A stretch of 64,000 bases of DNA from Nipponacmea schrenckii (lineage: Eukaryota > Mollusca > Gastropoda > Lottiidae): the NCBI GenBank assembly GCA_030562195.1, contig JAUJPP010000007.1, positions 1,736,001-1,800,000 of the forward strand, given 5' to 3'. The first letter of the stretch is position 1. Each line of letters begins with the position of its first letter. Below the pieces are notes generated by a model. It did no database searches. It worked only from the letters and a program-made list of their open reading frames with translations, and had not been told where the DNA came from. The translations under genes were made by a program, and so were the position numbers. Of this stretch, positions 33,401 to 45,100 are shown one piece after another.

Positions 33401-36400
33401 AAATCTCAAAATATTTAGTATAAGATTTTGCCCTTGTACTAGAAAACACGTTCAATTTTAGCTTGTAAACACTCTAGAAACAAAAATTCTTAATGGATTT
33501 TAATGAAACTTGGCTTGAATATTTGCTATCACCCAAGGATGAACACTATTGAAAATCAGATAAATTGAAAAATATTTAGTTATTGCCCTTGTTTTAAAAA
33601 TGCGTTCAACTCTTTGTCTTGCAATTCTTGATCAATTTTTTACAAAACTTGCTGAACGTGTTTAATATCACCATAAAATGAACCGTATTGAAATAAAAAA
33701 TATCAAAATATATTAAATATGAATTGTGGCTCTTGTTCTTTAAAATGCTTTTGATTGAAAATCTCTACAAGGCACAATTCTTTAAGGATTTTGATGAATC
33801 TTGGCATGAATGTTTGAAATACACAATTGAATGATATTTAGTATCAGTTATTGCCCTTCTTTTTGAAAACACGTCAAAATTTTTGCTGAAATTGTTAATT
33901 ATCACAAAAATTAGTTTTTAATGAATCTAAACAGTCTAATTAAAATATAGACCTAACTTTCGTTCGTATTGTATTAGTTTCGTTTCAAATATTTTTATTA
34001 GCTAATGGCTTTGTAATATTCTAAACTTAGGTCTATATTTTAATTAGAATGTAAAACTAAACACCCTAGACAAAAAGTATAAGACTGAAGGTTGAATATT
34101 TCATTCCGTTGATTGTTTACTGTAGCCTACTTTCCAGTTTTTATTCAAAAGCAATACTGCAAGTGGGCATATATTATGTGGCCTGGCAAGCTATCTTACA
34201 GATGTTTTAGGCGATTTTTGCTGTAAATACATCTGATTTTCCAATGTGTTGTCTTTTAACAGATTTAATCAAGAAATCCTGTCCCAGTAGAATAGTCAAT
34301 GTATCATCTATAGCTAGTAAAATGGGAAGGATTGAACTAGACAATTTAAGAAGTGAAAAATATTTCAGTCAACATAGAATATATTTTGATAGTAAATTAG
34401 CAAATATTTTATTTACTAAAGAATTGGCAAGAAGATTAAAAGACCATGGTAAGTGAAGTGAACTGTCTTAAAAAATTAAGCATACAGGTGATATTGATAA
34501 CATCGAATTGCACCATTCAAATTTTCATCAAAAATAAGTGGCTCCTGCATGTAGTAATTTGCATGACATTATCAGATAAAAGAACTTTTTTTTATACTAG
34601 AACATATTTCATTGTTTGTGCTTTAGGCTTCTAAAAGTCATTAGAATCTTATAATAATGATTCTGTAAATAATAAAGTAAAGAAATATTATGTTTATAAA
34701 AGACTGTTTTTTATAAAATTTTAGATGTACTAGTAAATTGTTTACATCCTGGAACAATACAAACAGAACTGTCTCGAAATCTTTCTCCATTGATTAAATA
34801 TCCTCTCATGTTTATTGGTAAATTCTTCTTCAAGGTAAGAGAAACCATGTGTGTATAAATATATGTATCAAGTAAACCTAGTAGTATCTTCAGGGAGACA
34901 TTACATGAAAGGTTTTGTTCATACCACTGCAGATTCCAAACATATTCTCCCGACTTTCCTTTATTGATGAGATCTTGGACAAGTTTGATATTGACGGTTT
35001 TTTGAAGAACGTCTTTTGAGTAATTGCCCCTGAGGTTGTCAAAATGCATCAAAAATAACTTGTGAACGTGATAGAGATAACAGTTTTCATCAGAATTTAA
35101 TGAAATTTGGTGTGATCATTTTTTATACGCCCTCACATGAAATGTAGGGCGTATATCGTGATCAACTTTCTGTCTGTCTGTCTGTCTGTCTCTCTGTAAT
35201 CTGTCGTCTGTTCACATTTGCTTGTGCTCACTCTACAGACTACAGTTTTGATTGGATTTTAATAATTTTTGGTATGTGAGTTCATGGCATCACAAAGAGG
35301 AACTGTATTGATTTTGGTGATGATCGGATAATTTTTAGCGGAGATACAGTGTCCGATTTCCGAAAAATGCGAGTAACTTTGCTTGTGCTCACTCTACAGA
35401 CTACACTTTTGAATTGATTTTAATAATTTTTGGTATGTGAGTTTGTGGTATCACAAAGAAAAATTGTATTGATTTTGGTGATGATCGCATAATTTACAGC
35501 AGAAATATAGTGTCCGACTTAGCGGAATTTCGCAAAAATGAGAATATCTGTCTTGTGCTCACTCTACAAACTACAGTTCTCTACTAAAGTGACAATTTTG
35601 ATTCATATTTAGTCTGATTTCATGGTACACCCATGAATTTTTGCCCATTATCTGATAAAACGGAACATGAATTTTTGCCCATTATCTGATCAGCCTGAGG
35701 AGGGCGTATCTGCATGCTTTGCGTGTCTATGTTGATAAACTTTTATTGTTTGTGCAATATATGCTACAATTTTCAATAGATTTGGATGAAACTTGGTATG
35801 AGTATTTAAATTGATAAAACAGCCAATATTTTAATGAACATTTTTTGAGTTATTGCCCTTGACATAGTAAAATCTTGTCAAAATTTTATTGTTGATGCAA
35901 TAAAACCTACCGATTTTCAATAGATTTTGATGAAACTTTGTGTGAGCATTGGAATTGATTAGACCTCAGTCAAGTTTGAATTTGACAAATTTTAAATGAA
36001 GGGCATTGAGTTTCTGCCTTTGCGTCAAAATTCTATTGTGGTTGCAATAAGAAGCTACAATTTTCGAAGGATTTTGATGAAACTTGGTGTAAGCATTGGA
36101 ATTGATAAGACAGTAGTTAATGTAGCAGTTGACAATTTTTTTAATGAATGATTTTTTAGTTAAAAGCAGTTTTCATCAGATTTGAATGAAATTTGCTCAG
36201 ATCATTTATATTGATGGGATTTTGGACAAGTTCCATATTGATGTTTTTTTGATAAACCGTTTTTTTGACTTATTACCCCTGACTTACTCGAAATGCGTCG
36301 AAATTGGCTCGTGACTGCTTAAGAAACTACAGTTGTCATCTGATTTTAATAAAATTTGGTGTGATCATGTATATAAATGAGATTTTGGATTAGGCCCAAT

Positions 36401-36944
36401 AATGTCAGGGGGTTTCAACAGAAATATAAATTACTTTAAGGTGGGGTTATCTTGCTAGGCAACCACTGGTTTGATTTTATGTAGATTGATGAGATGACAT
36501 CAAATGAAATAATTGTCAAAGATACTACAAATTATGATTATAAATATCATAGGTTTCATAATGATAACTTAGATCAAATAATTAAATTATGATAATGGTC
36601 AAAAAAAATGAATTATTACAAAAGTTATAAATAATTTAAATGATGATAAATGATATTGAAAATATCAAAATGATAAATGGATTAAAAATTTATTAATGAA
36701 TGAATTAAAACATATGGGATGTATCTGTAATAATAGTTATTTTTATTTAATTATACAGAATGGTGAAGAAGGAGCCCAGACAACCATATATTGTGCAATT
36801 AGTGAAGAGATAGAAGATGTAACAGGAAAATATTTTACAGATTGTTATGTTGATGAACAGTCCCTGAATAAATTGGCACATGATGAAACTTTAGCTAAAC
36901 AGTTATGGGATATCAGTGAGAAATATACTGGTTTATCTCATTAA
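27478..36944 (+). CDS. Retinol dehydrogenase 11-14-like short-chain dehydrogenase, 319 aa
   Basis: Exons: 27478-27625, 28369-28608, 28749-28838, 34263-34448, 34725-34834, 36759-36944. Junctions are GT-AG (phase 1 for the first four, phase 0 for the last), 960 nt in total. Residues 5-28 form an N-terminal membrane anchor. The NADP(H)-binding TGANTGIG is at 45-52, LACRN lies shortly after, NNAG is at 124-127, VNVSS gives the catalytic Ser (about 175), and YFDSK gives catalytic Tyr200 and Lys204. HPG follows, then EEGAQTTIYCA and GKYFTDC as in RDH11-14. Known role of the family: NADP(H)-dependent reduction or oxidation of retinoids and other lipid aldehydes at the ER or mitochondria. Which of RDH11-14 it matches cannot be settled here. 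The third intron (5.4 kb) is filled with pearl-like arrays. Confidence 0.94.
29333..29800. other. Intronic stretch without recognised features
   Basis: The sequence between the third RDH-like exon and the first pearl-like element shows one open minus-strand frame of about 107 codons with no family resemblance and no splice logic. Confidence 0.35.
29805..32845 (+). mobile_element. Complex of nested pearl-like elements (core types A and B) in RDH-like intron
   Basis: At least five left-end palindromes occur (about 29812, 29940, 30541, 31781, 31902), several followed by GTCCGTCC leaders. Type B units (GAGTTATGCCCCCTTTCTTA...GGTTCCTTTCGAAAATCAGC) recur at 30130, 30291, 30458, 30640, 30760, 30921 and 31088. 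Type A units (GAAGATGATCCCTAT) recur at 31477, 31636, 32049, 32224, 32396 and 32563, 159-175 bp apart where consecutive. The right terminus GCCAGTGGGCGTATATTACCTTGCCTGGCAAGCTATC is at about 32811. Confidence 0.85.
30111..31110 (+). repeat. Higher-order duplication, 631-bp period
   Basis: The segment around 30111-30480 recurs almost unchanged at about 30742-31110. It includes the same single-unit variants (GTGGGCGCGATACAGGCCAC, then TTTGTTCAATC), so a block of several type B units was duplicated as one. Confidence 0.75.
33340..34195 (+). mobile_element. Pearl-like element, core type C, with nested MITE
   Basis: It starts with GTCTGTTTGTCTGTCTGTCC at about 33357 and continues with units holding CACTCTAGAAACAAAAATTC, TGATGAATCTTGGCATG and TTATTGCCCTTG. 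It ends in GATATTTCATTCCGTTGATTG, then CAAGTGGGCATATATTATGTGGCCTGGCAAGCTATC at about 34155. Confidence 0.7.
33935..34048. mobile_element. 114-bp MITE with perfect 22-bp terminal inverted repeats
   Basis: TCTAATTAAAATATAGACCT (33935 on) and its exact inverse AGGTCTATATTTTAATTAGA (to 34048) bound a short AT-rich body containing CTTTCGTTCG...TTAGCTAATGGCTTTG. A related copy in the opposite orientation ends at about 59270. Confidence 0.8.
35115..36450 (+). mobile_element. Pearl-like element(s) in the last RDH-like intron
   Basis: A perfect 10-bp-stem palindrome TATACGCCCT...AGGGCGTATA at about 35121 leads into a GTCTGTCTGTCT leader. Units with GCTTGTGCTCACTCTACAGACTACA (about 35218, 35380, 35554) follow, then GAGGAGGGCGTATCTGCATG at about 35698. 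Further core units of the GATTTTGATGAAACTTGGTGTAAGC type extend to about 36450, ending GTGGGGTTATCTTGCTAGGCAACC. Confidence 0.7.
36450..36758 (+). other. AT-rich end of the last RDH-like intron
   Basis: Simple AT-rich sequence with many TGATAA and AATTAT words, then the TTTTATTTAATTATACAG acceptor of the final exon. No other feature. Confidence 0.5.
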
Positions 36945-37182
36945 ATTTAAGGACAGCAAGTGAATGCAAGAATGTTTTTTTTTTAATTGCAAATGTAATT
37001 TGCATCTAAATTTAAATCTAATTTTAAGGTGTATTTCTTGTTATGTAACTTTTGATATGTCCGGTTTAAATGATTTGTTATGTTGAGAATGAATACAAAT
37101 TTAAATATATATTTCTGTTGAAATTAAGCCACAGCATAAATACTAGAAACCATTAAGCAAGACAATGTGAGTGGTGTAGGCA

Positions 37183-37188
37183 AATAAA
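37183..37188 (+). terminator. Candidate polyadenylation signal AATAAA for the RDH-like gene
   Basis: AATAAA lies 239 bases after the stop codon in AT-rich sequence and is the first clear hexamer downstream. Confidence 0.45.
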
Positions 37189-37367
37189 TGAAATGAAAAA
37201 TTTTACCTGATGTATTAATATTTGATATAAATTAAACGATATTTCTTGCTAAGTCAAAAAGTGGACTGAATTCATATTATCATGCTGATGTATGTAAAAA
37301 AATTAAATTATTATTTCCTCCATAGGCATTCAATTGCCTGTATATAACAAAAGAAAAATGAAATAAA

Positions 37368-38400
37368 AAATGAAGCCTGGTTTAAGTATGTTCTGCCCGA
37401 TCATTGTCATTTGCGTGTTATTCGTCCATATTTGCATGTTAACATATATTTCAATCGCCTGTGTCCTACCCTTTTTTGTAGGCACCACAAGGGTTGCCAT
37501 TTTATACACCAACACGTTAATTGGGGCATATATAGCTGTCTGTCTGTCCAAAATTGTTGTGGACAAGATTAAGAGCTGGTTTCTTGATGGATTTTGACGA
37601 TACTTTGTGTAAGTGCTGTTATAACCCACGGATGAAACCCATTGAGAATCAGACCAATCGAAAAATATATTGATATATTATATATATTAATAGTTATTCC
37701 CCTTGTTCTGTAATTCTTTGTGGACACAATAGAGAGCTGGAAATAGAAAAATGAAGTCTGATTTAATTATGTTCTGCCCGATCATTATCATTTGCTTTTA
37801 TTCGTCCATATTTGCATGTTAACATATATTTCAATCGCCTGTGTCGTACACGTTTTTGTAGGTACCATAAGGGTTGCCATTTTATACACCAACACGTTAA
37901 TTGGGCATATATAGCTGTATGCCTGTCTGTCCAAAATTGTTGTGGACAAGATTAAGAGCTGGTTTCTTGATGGATTTTTGACCATACTTGGTGTAAGTGC
38001 TGTTATAACCCAAGGATGAAACCCATTGAGAATCAGACCAATCGAAAAATAAATTAATATATTATATATATTAATAGTTATTGCCCTTGTTCTGTAATTC
38101 TTTGTGGACACAATAGAGAGCTGGTTTTTTTTATCAATTTTGACATAACTGGGTGTGAGTGTTTGTTATACCTCAATAATGAACCCTACTGAAAGACAGA
38201 CCAATCGAAAATATTTAATATGAGTTATTTTCTTGTTCTTGAAAATGCGTCCAATGCAACTACAATGTGGATGGATGGATTTTGACGAAACTTGATGTGA
38301 GTTTTTCGTAATCAGTAAAGGGTGAAGCCTATTGAAAATCAGACCAATCAAAATATATTTACTATCACTCATTGTCCTTGTTCATGAAAGCCCTTTTCCT
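37368..38400 (+). mobile_element. Pearl-like element with a 380-bp tandem duplication
   Basis: The block with TTCTGCCCGATCATT, TTTATACACCAACACGTTAA, GTCTGTCTGTCC and GACAAGATTAAGAGCTGGTT occurs at about 37390-37740 and again 380 bp later. Type C core units continue to about 38390. The palindromic left end is degenerate (TTATACACCAACACGTTAATTGGGGCATATA). Confidence 0.7.
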
Positions 38401-38423
38401 CGCTTTCTCGACTCCTCGTGGGT

Positions 38424-38552
38424 GACTAGTCCGAAACTTGCTGACTCTATTTCGAGCCTCCGATAGCTATTAGGACAGTTATGTCTGGTTATAAATTTGT
38501 CCAAATAGCTATCAGAGGCTGGGAATAGAGTCAGCAATTTTCGGACTAGCGG
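38424..38552. repeat. Imperfect inverted repeat, arms about 52 bp
   Basis: GACTAGTCCGAAACTTGCTG...CTCCGATAGCTATTAGGAC pairs with GTCCAAATAGCTATCAGAGG...CAGCAATTTTCGGACTAGC. The loop is about 20 bp. No coding content. Confidence 0.75.
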
Positions 38553-38889
38553 GCGACAAGTGGAGATTCCCCGCTTTCTCGTGGGCGTGGGATAGTATCA
38601 TTCTATCCATTTCTATCCGTTATTTAAATATGAAAAATAATTTGATTTCAGAAGAATCTTTATGAAACGAAGCACACATTCCTTCAAAATAATGAGTTAA
38701 GCTATTGTGCCATGCATCCAGTATTTTGCTCGTATATTTATCAGCAACTCTGTAGGTTCGTTCGTTCATTTTGTTGGGCAATAGCCGGCATTAGAAAGAA
38801 AAAAAAAACGACGCAAAGATGGAATTATTTATTACGCCTATAGGTCGAGATATTATCGTGACGATATTATAGCGATATTGGAACTAATC

Positions 38890-41480
38890 ATGATTTATGT
38901 TGACAAGATTTCTGATACTTCATTGGATAAATAGGCATCTGTAATCAAAAACCAATCTTTACCCATGAAGTTGATAGCTTGATCCCCGTGTACTTCATTG
39001 GATAAATAGGCATCTGTTATCACCAACCAATCTTTACCCATGAAGTTGATTGCTTGATCCCCGTGTAATCTACTCCAAGGCTTTTCTGAAAGAATCCACG
39101 GGTGTATCGGAGGCTTTGGTGGTTTATTTTGCTGCTGGCCACATGAATCACAACGGCGACTTGTCATTTCAATAGCAGCATCGATGCCAGGCCAGTAGAC
39201 TACAGTTCTTGCTAAATGTTTCATCCATTCCATACCAAAGTGTCACAAATGTAGTAGTTCAAGGACCTTTGGTTGCAAGCTTTCTGGAAATACAATTCTT
39301 GCACCGTGTAGAATAAGACCTCTCAACCTAGACTTTTCCCAAGGAGTGAGATTTTGTTACAGAACAGCCTGAACACGTGATGCTGGAATATGAACTGTCA
39401 AGGCAATCTCAATCCAGAGTTATCGTTCCTTTTCAATCAATAGGCATAGCAGGAACGACAACTCTGGGGAGAGGTTGCTGTTTTACAATTGGTCTGACTC
39501 AACTTTGATAGCTAATGATCAGCAAGGTTAAAAATAAACATGTAGAATTTCCTCTGAACATGACTGAAGACGCGACCCATTTTTTTTTTCAACATGCGGT
39601 AGATTTTAAGGTAGCTGCGTGAAAGAGTGAAGATTGAATGCGTTAGTCTGACGCCGAATGCGTGAGAGTTGAGAGGTCTGTAGAAGGCATCCATGACAGA
39701 CGTTTAGTGAGTCTGATAGCTTTCTGAACTTTTCAATGTTCTCATTTTTCTCAATGTGCTTTGGTGGCCATCCTTCACGTACATAACGTATCACTGTAGC
39801 TATTACTGGATCCTTCCTGGATCCTTGTCGGAGGATGTTGGATATGTTACCAGTATAAATTTTCTTCTTGTTTGTGAATTTGACTGTAGTTCCTCTCTGC
39901 AGATGTAAGCGTCTTCGACATGTTGGCGATTGGGCGCTCGCTTCCGTCTGGATAGCGATGAAACAAAACTGCTCCAATTCCAACATTAGATGCATCACAA
40001 GCTAGTCTGGATCGAAGTGAACTAGGACGTGATCAGAAGACAGTAGAGTTTTCAACTGTCTGTTCTTCTTCTCTCCACTGCCATGTTGTAGTTTTCTTGG
40101 TTAGCTTGTAAAGTGGCTCTGCTATGGTAGACAAGCTGGGTATGAACTTTCCATTAAATTGTACTGAGCCCAGGAATGATTTCAAATTTGACACATCTGT
40201 AGGAGGTGTCATATTAATTACTGCCTCGATGTTTGAACCTTTTGAGATTCCCTTTCCTGATAAGGTGTGTCCACGATGGTTGAGCAATATGCATTTGTCA
40301 CGACGACATCTAAGACCATTGTCATTTTAGAAGACTCTTCAGATTAATTAGATGGTCTTTAGCGTTTTGTCCGCTGACAAGCATATCATCCAGGTCGATC
40401 TTTGGTAAGGTTTTCCATGATTTCTTGAAAATAACCAGGTGCTGACTTGATTCCAGATGGTAGTCGCTGTTGAATTTATACTCCACAGTGAGTGCTGAGG
40501 GCTAGCCTTTTTTGGCTGTCAGGAGTCAACATGATTTGGTTGTAGGCATCAGCAAGGTCAATCTTGGTATATCCAATTCCACCTCCTAGTTTCTGCATTA
40601 ATTCCTCTGGGAGTGGCATTGGATGACGACGATCTCCTTACTGATCATTTACAGTAGTCACCACTAATTCGAAGCTTAGGTTTTGAAGTACCTGTAGAAC
40701 TTTTTTTAATTATTGGTACCACTGGTGTTCCATAACTGGTAAACTGGACTAGCTCCTTTGGCGATACCTTCTTCGTAACCTTTCGCTAGGTCATCTCAAA
40801 GAGCAAAAGGAACCGGTCGTGCCGTGTGAAAAAAACCGCTTTCGCTTCAGATTTGAACTTCACATCTAGTTCAAAATCCCAATTCATCATTAAATAGATC
40901 TGGAAATTCTTCATAGATGGTGCGGCAATCTAGTTGAAGGACAGCATAAGCCTGGACCAAGGTTGCTGAATGTTGAACTTTTACACTCGCACTTTTATCC
41001 TGGTTGTTTATGCTTTTAATTCCCTGAGAATTGTCCACTGAAATTCCTAGTGCCTGGAGAGCATTACGTCCCAGTAAGTTTAGATCGGGGATCTTTGTAA
41101 CATTGTTAGAAACTAAGCTTTCATTTCGCTTTAATTAGCTCAGATTTCCTTACTTTCTTCACTAAAGCCTCCGTGTGCTTCGATTGCTGTTGTTTCTTCT
41201 TGCAAACAGCTTCAAGGTGTCCTTTCTTCTCACAAAAGTGACATTTAGAGTGTTTGTAAGGCTTTATGACCTTTCCACATCGGTAGTATTTGACCTCCTG
41301 GTGTGTGGGTTTAGGTGGTTGATGGCTTTTATGTTGATTCATTTTGTTGTTCTGCTTAACTTTGTTTACTGGTTTTGGTTTGGAAGAATGTACGGTTTCC
41401 CTGGCAACCTTTGCTGCATCTTCGGTCTCAACGGCGACTTGGACTGCCTTGGCAAAATCTAGTTGATCGTCGCCTATTTT
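38890..41480 (-). mobile_element. Broken Ty3/Gypsy LTR retrotransposon, minus strand
   Basis: Reading the minus strand from about 41480 downward, the parts follow Gypsy order. A CCHC zinc knuckle of a gag protein (CHFCEKKGHLEAVC) is near 41250. A protease-end-like stretch (LLGRNALQALG) is near 41070. RT pieces follow (IGYTKIDLADAYNQI near 40580; a LDDMLVSGQNAKDHL segment near 40390; SFLGSVQFNGKFIPSLS near 40150). The integrase zinc-binding and core start (VVYWPGIDAAIE, CDSCGQQQ, PWSRLHGD) are near 39050-39230. Many stops and frameshifts separate the pieces, so it is inactive. I could not define LTRs. Confidence 0.85.
38918..39067 (-). repeat. 75-bp tandem duplication inside the Gypsy integrase remnant
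   Basis: The segment coding for HGDQAINFMGKDW and the following dozen residues occurs twice in tandem with few changes, in frame. Confidence 0.8.
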
Positions 41481-41499
41481 GATAGAGAACAGTTATACC

Positions 41500-42050
41500 A
41501 GTTAATCACCCCAGTTGGCTGGCAACACTATTCGAACATAACAGTTTATGAAAACAATAATTCAATTTAGGAATGTTGCAGACAACACGTATGCAGTCAC
41601 TTGTACTCAAACTGCGCAGTTACGTGTTTCCCCAAATAAACGATCTGGATGCAGGGCATCTGAAACAGGTTGGAGGTTGAACCGGGGTCAGGATATATAT
41701 TCTTTCTAGGAGTTCAAATTCTGGTGCCACCAAACAAATTTCAGGCTTGAAGGCATAACATAACCAAACACAACGTGAAGCTTTGTGTTAAACTGCAATA
41801 CTAATAAAGGATCTACTATATACCAACAATAGTCTGGTCTCTTCATTAAACACCCACAAGACGGATAGTGTCACATCAATTAAGGGATTAATCAAAACTA
41901 TGTAACCTTTAATACTCTTGGAAAAATAATGATTTACAACAAGATGAGGATCGTGTTTGAATATAATATGTGTATGTTATACATTTTTTTTAGGAGGATT
42001 CCAAAGAAGATTTTGTCTCTGGCAAACTGGTTTTCTGTCAAATAAAGTAT
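41500..42050. other. Intergenic; possible terminal part of the Gypsy element
   Basis: The stretch contains TGGTGCCACCAAAC, which looks like a junction of an LTR with an internal region, but no second LTR copy was found in the window, so no LTR is called. Confidence 0.3.
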
Positions 42051-42054
42051 GTAT

Positions 42055-42060
42055 TTTATT
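42055..42060 (-). terminator. Candidate polyadenylation signal (AATAAA on the minus strand) for SLC23-like gene
   Basis: The minus-strand hexamer lies about 92 bases beyond the stop codon at 42154-42152. Confidence 0.5.
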
Positions 42061-42151
42061 ATACCAATGGCAAAATATTGTTTATAAACTAGAAAATCAA
42101 ATACATAGATCATCTCTCTTACTTTAGGATGTAATAAAACATTAGGTTGTC

Positions 42152-45100
42152 TTATAGTCTTTCACTTTCTATAACAGTTTGATGCCTATTTACATTTACA
42201 TGATCTATATTGTCAGCAGATTTTAAACAGTATGATTTACCTCTTAACCTAGGTTTATATGTTGGTGAACAAGGAACATAAGAACAACATTTGATTTTTG
42301 CCAGATACTTTCCTACTAGGGGCAAGCCATAGGGGTCCTGTTGAGAATCTGTAAAATGTATACTTTCTTCTTGTTTTCTCCATTTTGTAACGCCCCTCTC
42401 TTCGTCTGTACCTTAAGTAAAGAATTGTAAATGTCATCCACTGTACAAAACAACTACTAGTATATGATTGCTAGGATGTAGAAAGACATCCCATTATCAA
42501 ATAGGGAAGACACGGTAGATGAGATGGATTATCCTTACTTACTTACCAGGTACTATATTATCTAAAATAAATCCAATAATACCACCAACAAACGATGCCG
42601 TTCCCAGTAACACCCTTATAACGTGGTTTAACTCAACAGAACCTGTCAAATATCATTTGAATAAAGTTTTAGTTAGATGTCAATATTGATTGAAGATTGT
42701 TTCACCCTAGATTCAAGCCACAAAGCAGTAAAATGTTCCATAATACATTTACCCAAAATTATGTGTTCATTATTGAACTTCTAAATGCTTAGATCGAATA
42801 GTACAAATATATCTTTCATCCAGTCGAGATCAACATTTCAAGGCCAGAAGACACCCCAACAGACAATCCCCCCCCCCCTCGCCATGGCATTTTTCTTGAC
42901 TCCCTCTCCCCTTTACGTATTTTTGATGATGTTCAATCAGAGAACGTCATTTGTTTTGACCCCCCCCCCCTCCCCATTAGGTATGCAGACTGGCTTCGGG
43001 CCTGAACATTTCATCCAATGTTTTTACTTATCATGGGCAAATACACAAAATACTGTCACCTGTATCCAGTGGTGATTTCTGAGTAGATAACCATTGTGGT
43101 AAACAAAGTCCAACCATGAAGGATGTAGCCAAAATTGTTAGGTTACGTGCAGAAGACATATCGACATACTGTAACGTCGAAAGACCTACTGAGATTACCA
43201 ATCCAAGAAGAACTGCGCTCAGACCTCCCAATATTGGCTCTGGTATTAGTGTTACTATAGCACCTATTTTACCAATAACTCCCAGAATTACTAAGAACAC
43301 ACCAGCTGTTACAAACACTCGTCTGCTTGCTACCTTTAATATAATTGGTAATAGAATAGGTTTTATGTTTTAGCGAGATGGCGACATTTCTAACTAGCAG
43401 CAGACTAACACAGGCATCTACAATTCTTGACAGATTTTGATGTGTTTTATAACTCAAGGAAGAAACTTATTGAAAATCAGCGAATTCGAAAAATTCTTAG
43501 TATGAGTTATTGCCCTTGTTCTTGAAAACGCGTTCAATTTTAGTTTGTAAACACTCTAAAAAGAACAATTCTTTGATGATTTTGATAAAACTTGGCTTGA
43601 CTATTTGTTATCGCCAAAGGATGAACTCTATTGAAAATCAGTTTAATTGAATAATATTTAGTATCAGTTATTGCCCTTGTTTTTGAACATGTGTTCAACC
43701 TTTTGGCTCGTAAATACTCTAGAAGGCACAACTATCGAAAATCAAAAATATCGAAATATATATAATATGAATTGGGGCCCTTGTTCTACAAACTGCTTTT
43801 GATTTTTGCATCGTAAAAACTGCACAAAGCACAATTCTTTAAGGATTTTGATGAATGATGAAAGTCAGAACAAAATTGTAAAATATTTAATATGAATTAT
43901 TGCCCTTGTTCTTTAAAACGATTTCGATTTTTGACTCGTAAACACTCTACAAGGCACAATTCTTTACGGATTTTTATGAAACTTGTTGAAATTTTTTGTT
44001 ATCACCAAAGTCTGAACCCTATCAAAATTCACAAAAATACTGAAAAATATTTAATGAGTTATTATTAATTACAATTCTTGACAGATTTTAATGAAATTAA
44101 ACACCTAAGAAGAAAAGTATATGATGTTTGAAAATTTCATACCGATGTAAAGATTGTATTCAAAATCAATGCTGCCAGTGGGTGTATAATACCTTGCCTG
44201 GCAAGTTATCTTTATACATGTAATAACATTTACATATAGTGTAGTTTGAAAGGTAAAAATTAAGAACGTACCTAATTGATGCTTTGTAGGGCAACTGAGG
44301 TGTAATGAATTTTATCTGAACAATCATCGAGTAATAAGGGAAATAACTTTACGTTAGATTTCGATGCCAATAACATTTCAGCCCACAGCGAGTTGCTCAG
44401 TGCGAAAGGGCCATGGATCTGAATTTGAACTAAGTAAAGTATTAATTTGTTTGTGCCTACCCCGGTTACAGCAATAGCACCAATACAGCTACTGTACGAT
44501 GTTGTTGCATGCCCAGCACCAAGAATTCCAGATATTATACTACTGATACCTTCTATTAATATACCTCTATTTACTGCATGTGCCGGTGGTGGTGGTACTT
44601 GTGAAACACGTGCAGCTGCGTAATAATCACCGACAGATTCTATTATTGATGCTATCACAGCTGCGAACATGCCGACAAAACCAGCTCCACTGATAGTAGG
44701 CTTTCCAAATTGAACTACAAAAATCAAAACAAAAAACAAAAAGGAATTAAAGATGAATTGATGATCGTTACTACAACTAATCTTATGTTAATGTTATATA
44801 ATTAACATAATTACATAAAGCGAAAACTCGACTAACTAAGACTATAAATGGTAACTTAAATGGACTCTAAAACAGTTAATGCAATTAAGCCTCTGCTATT
44901 TTAAGAAATGTTTTTTTCATGCCCATAGGCTAAAGGTTATTTTAAACAAAAGTTGTTATGTGTGCAGTTATAGTCAAACGGATGTTGATAAAATATGCAT
45001 ATGGTCATGATATGTTGATTTTTGGTACAGAAACCATGTATTGGCCATGCTTTCATGTGAAATATTGGGAAGTCTTCAACCAGATTTTTAGAAAAAGCCT

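Noticed and set aside
34711..35052. Minus-strand frame of 113 codons
   Set aside because: It overlaps an RDH-like exon in antisense and continues into intronic sequence.
43116..43373. Plus-strand frame of 85 codons
   Set aside because: It is antisense to an SLC23-like exon that has clear family motifs on the minus strand.
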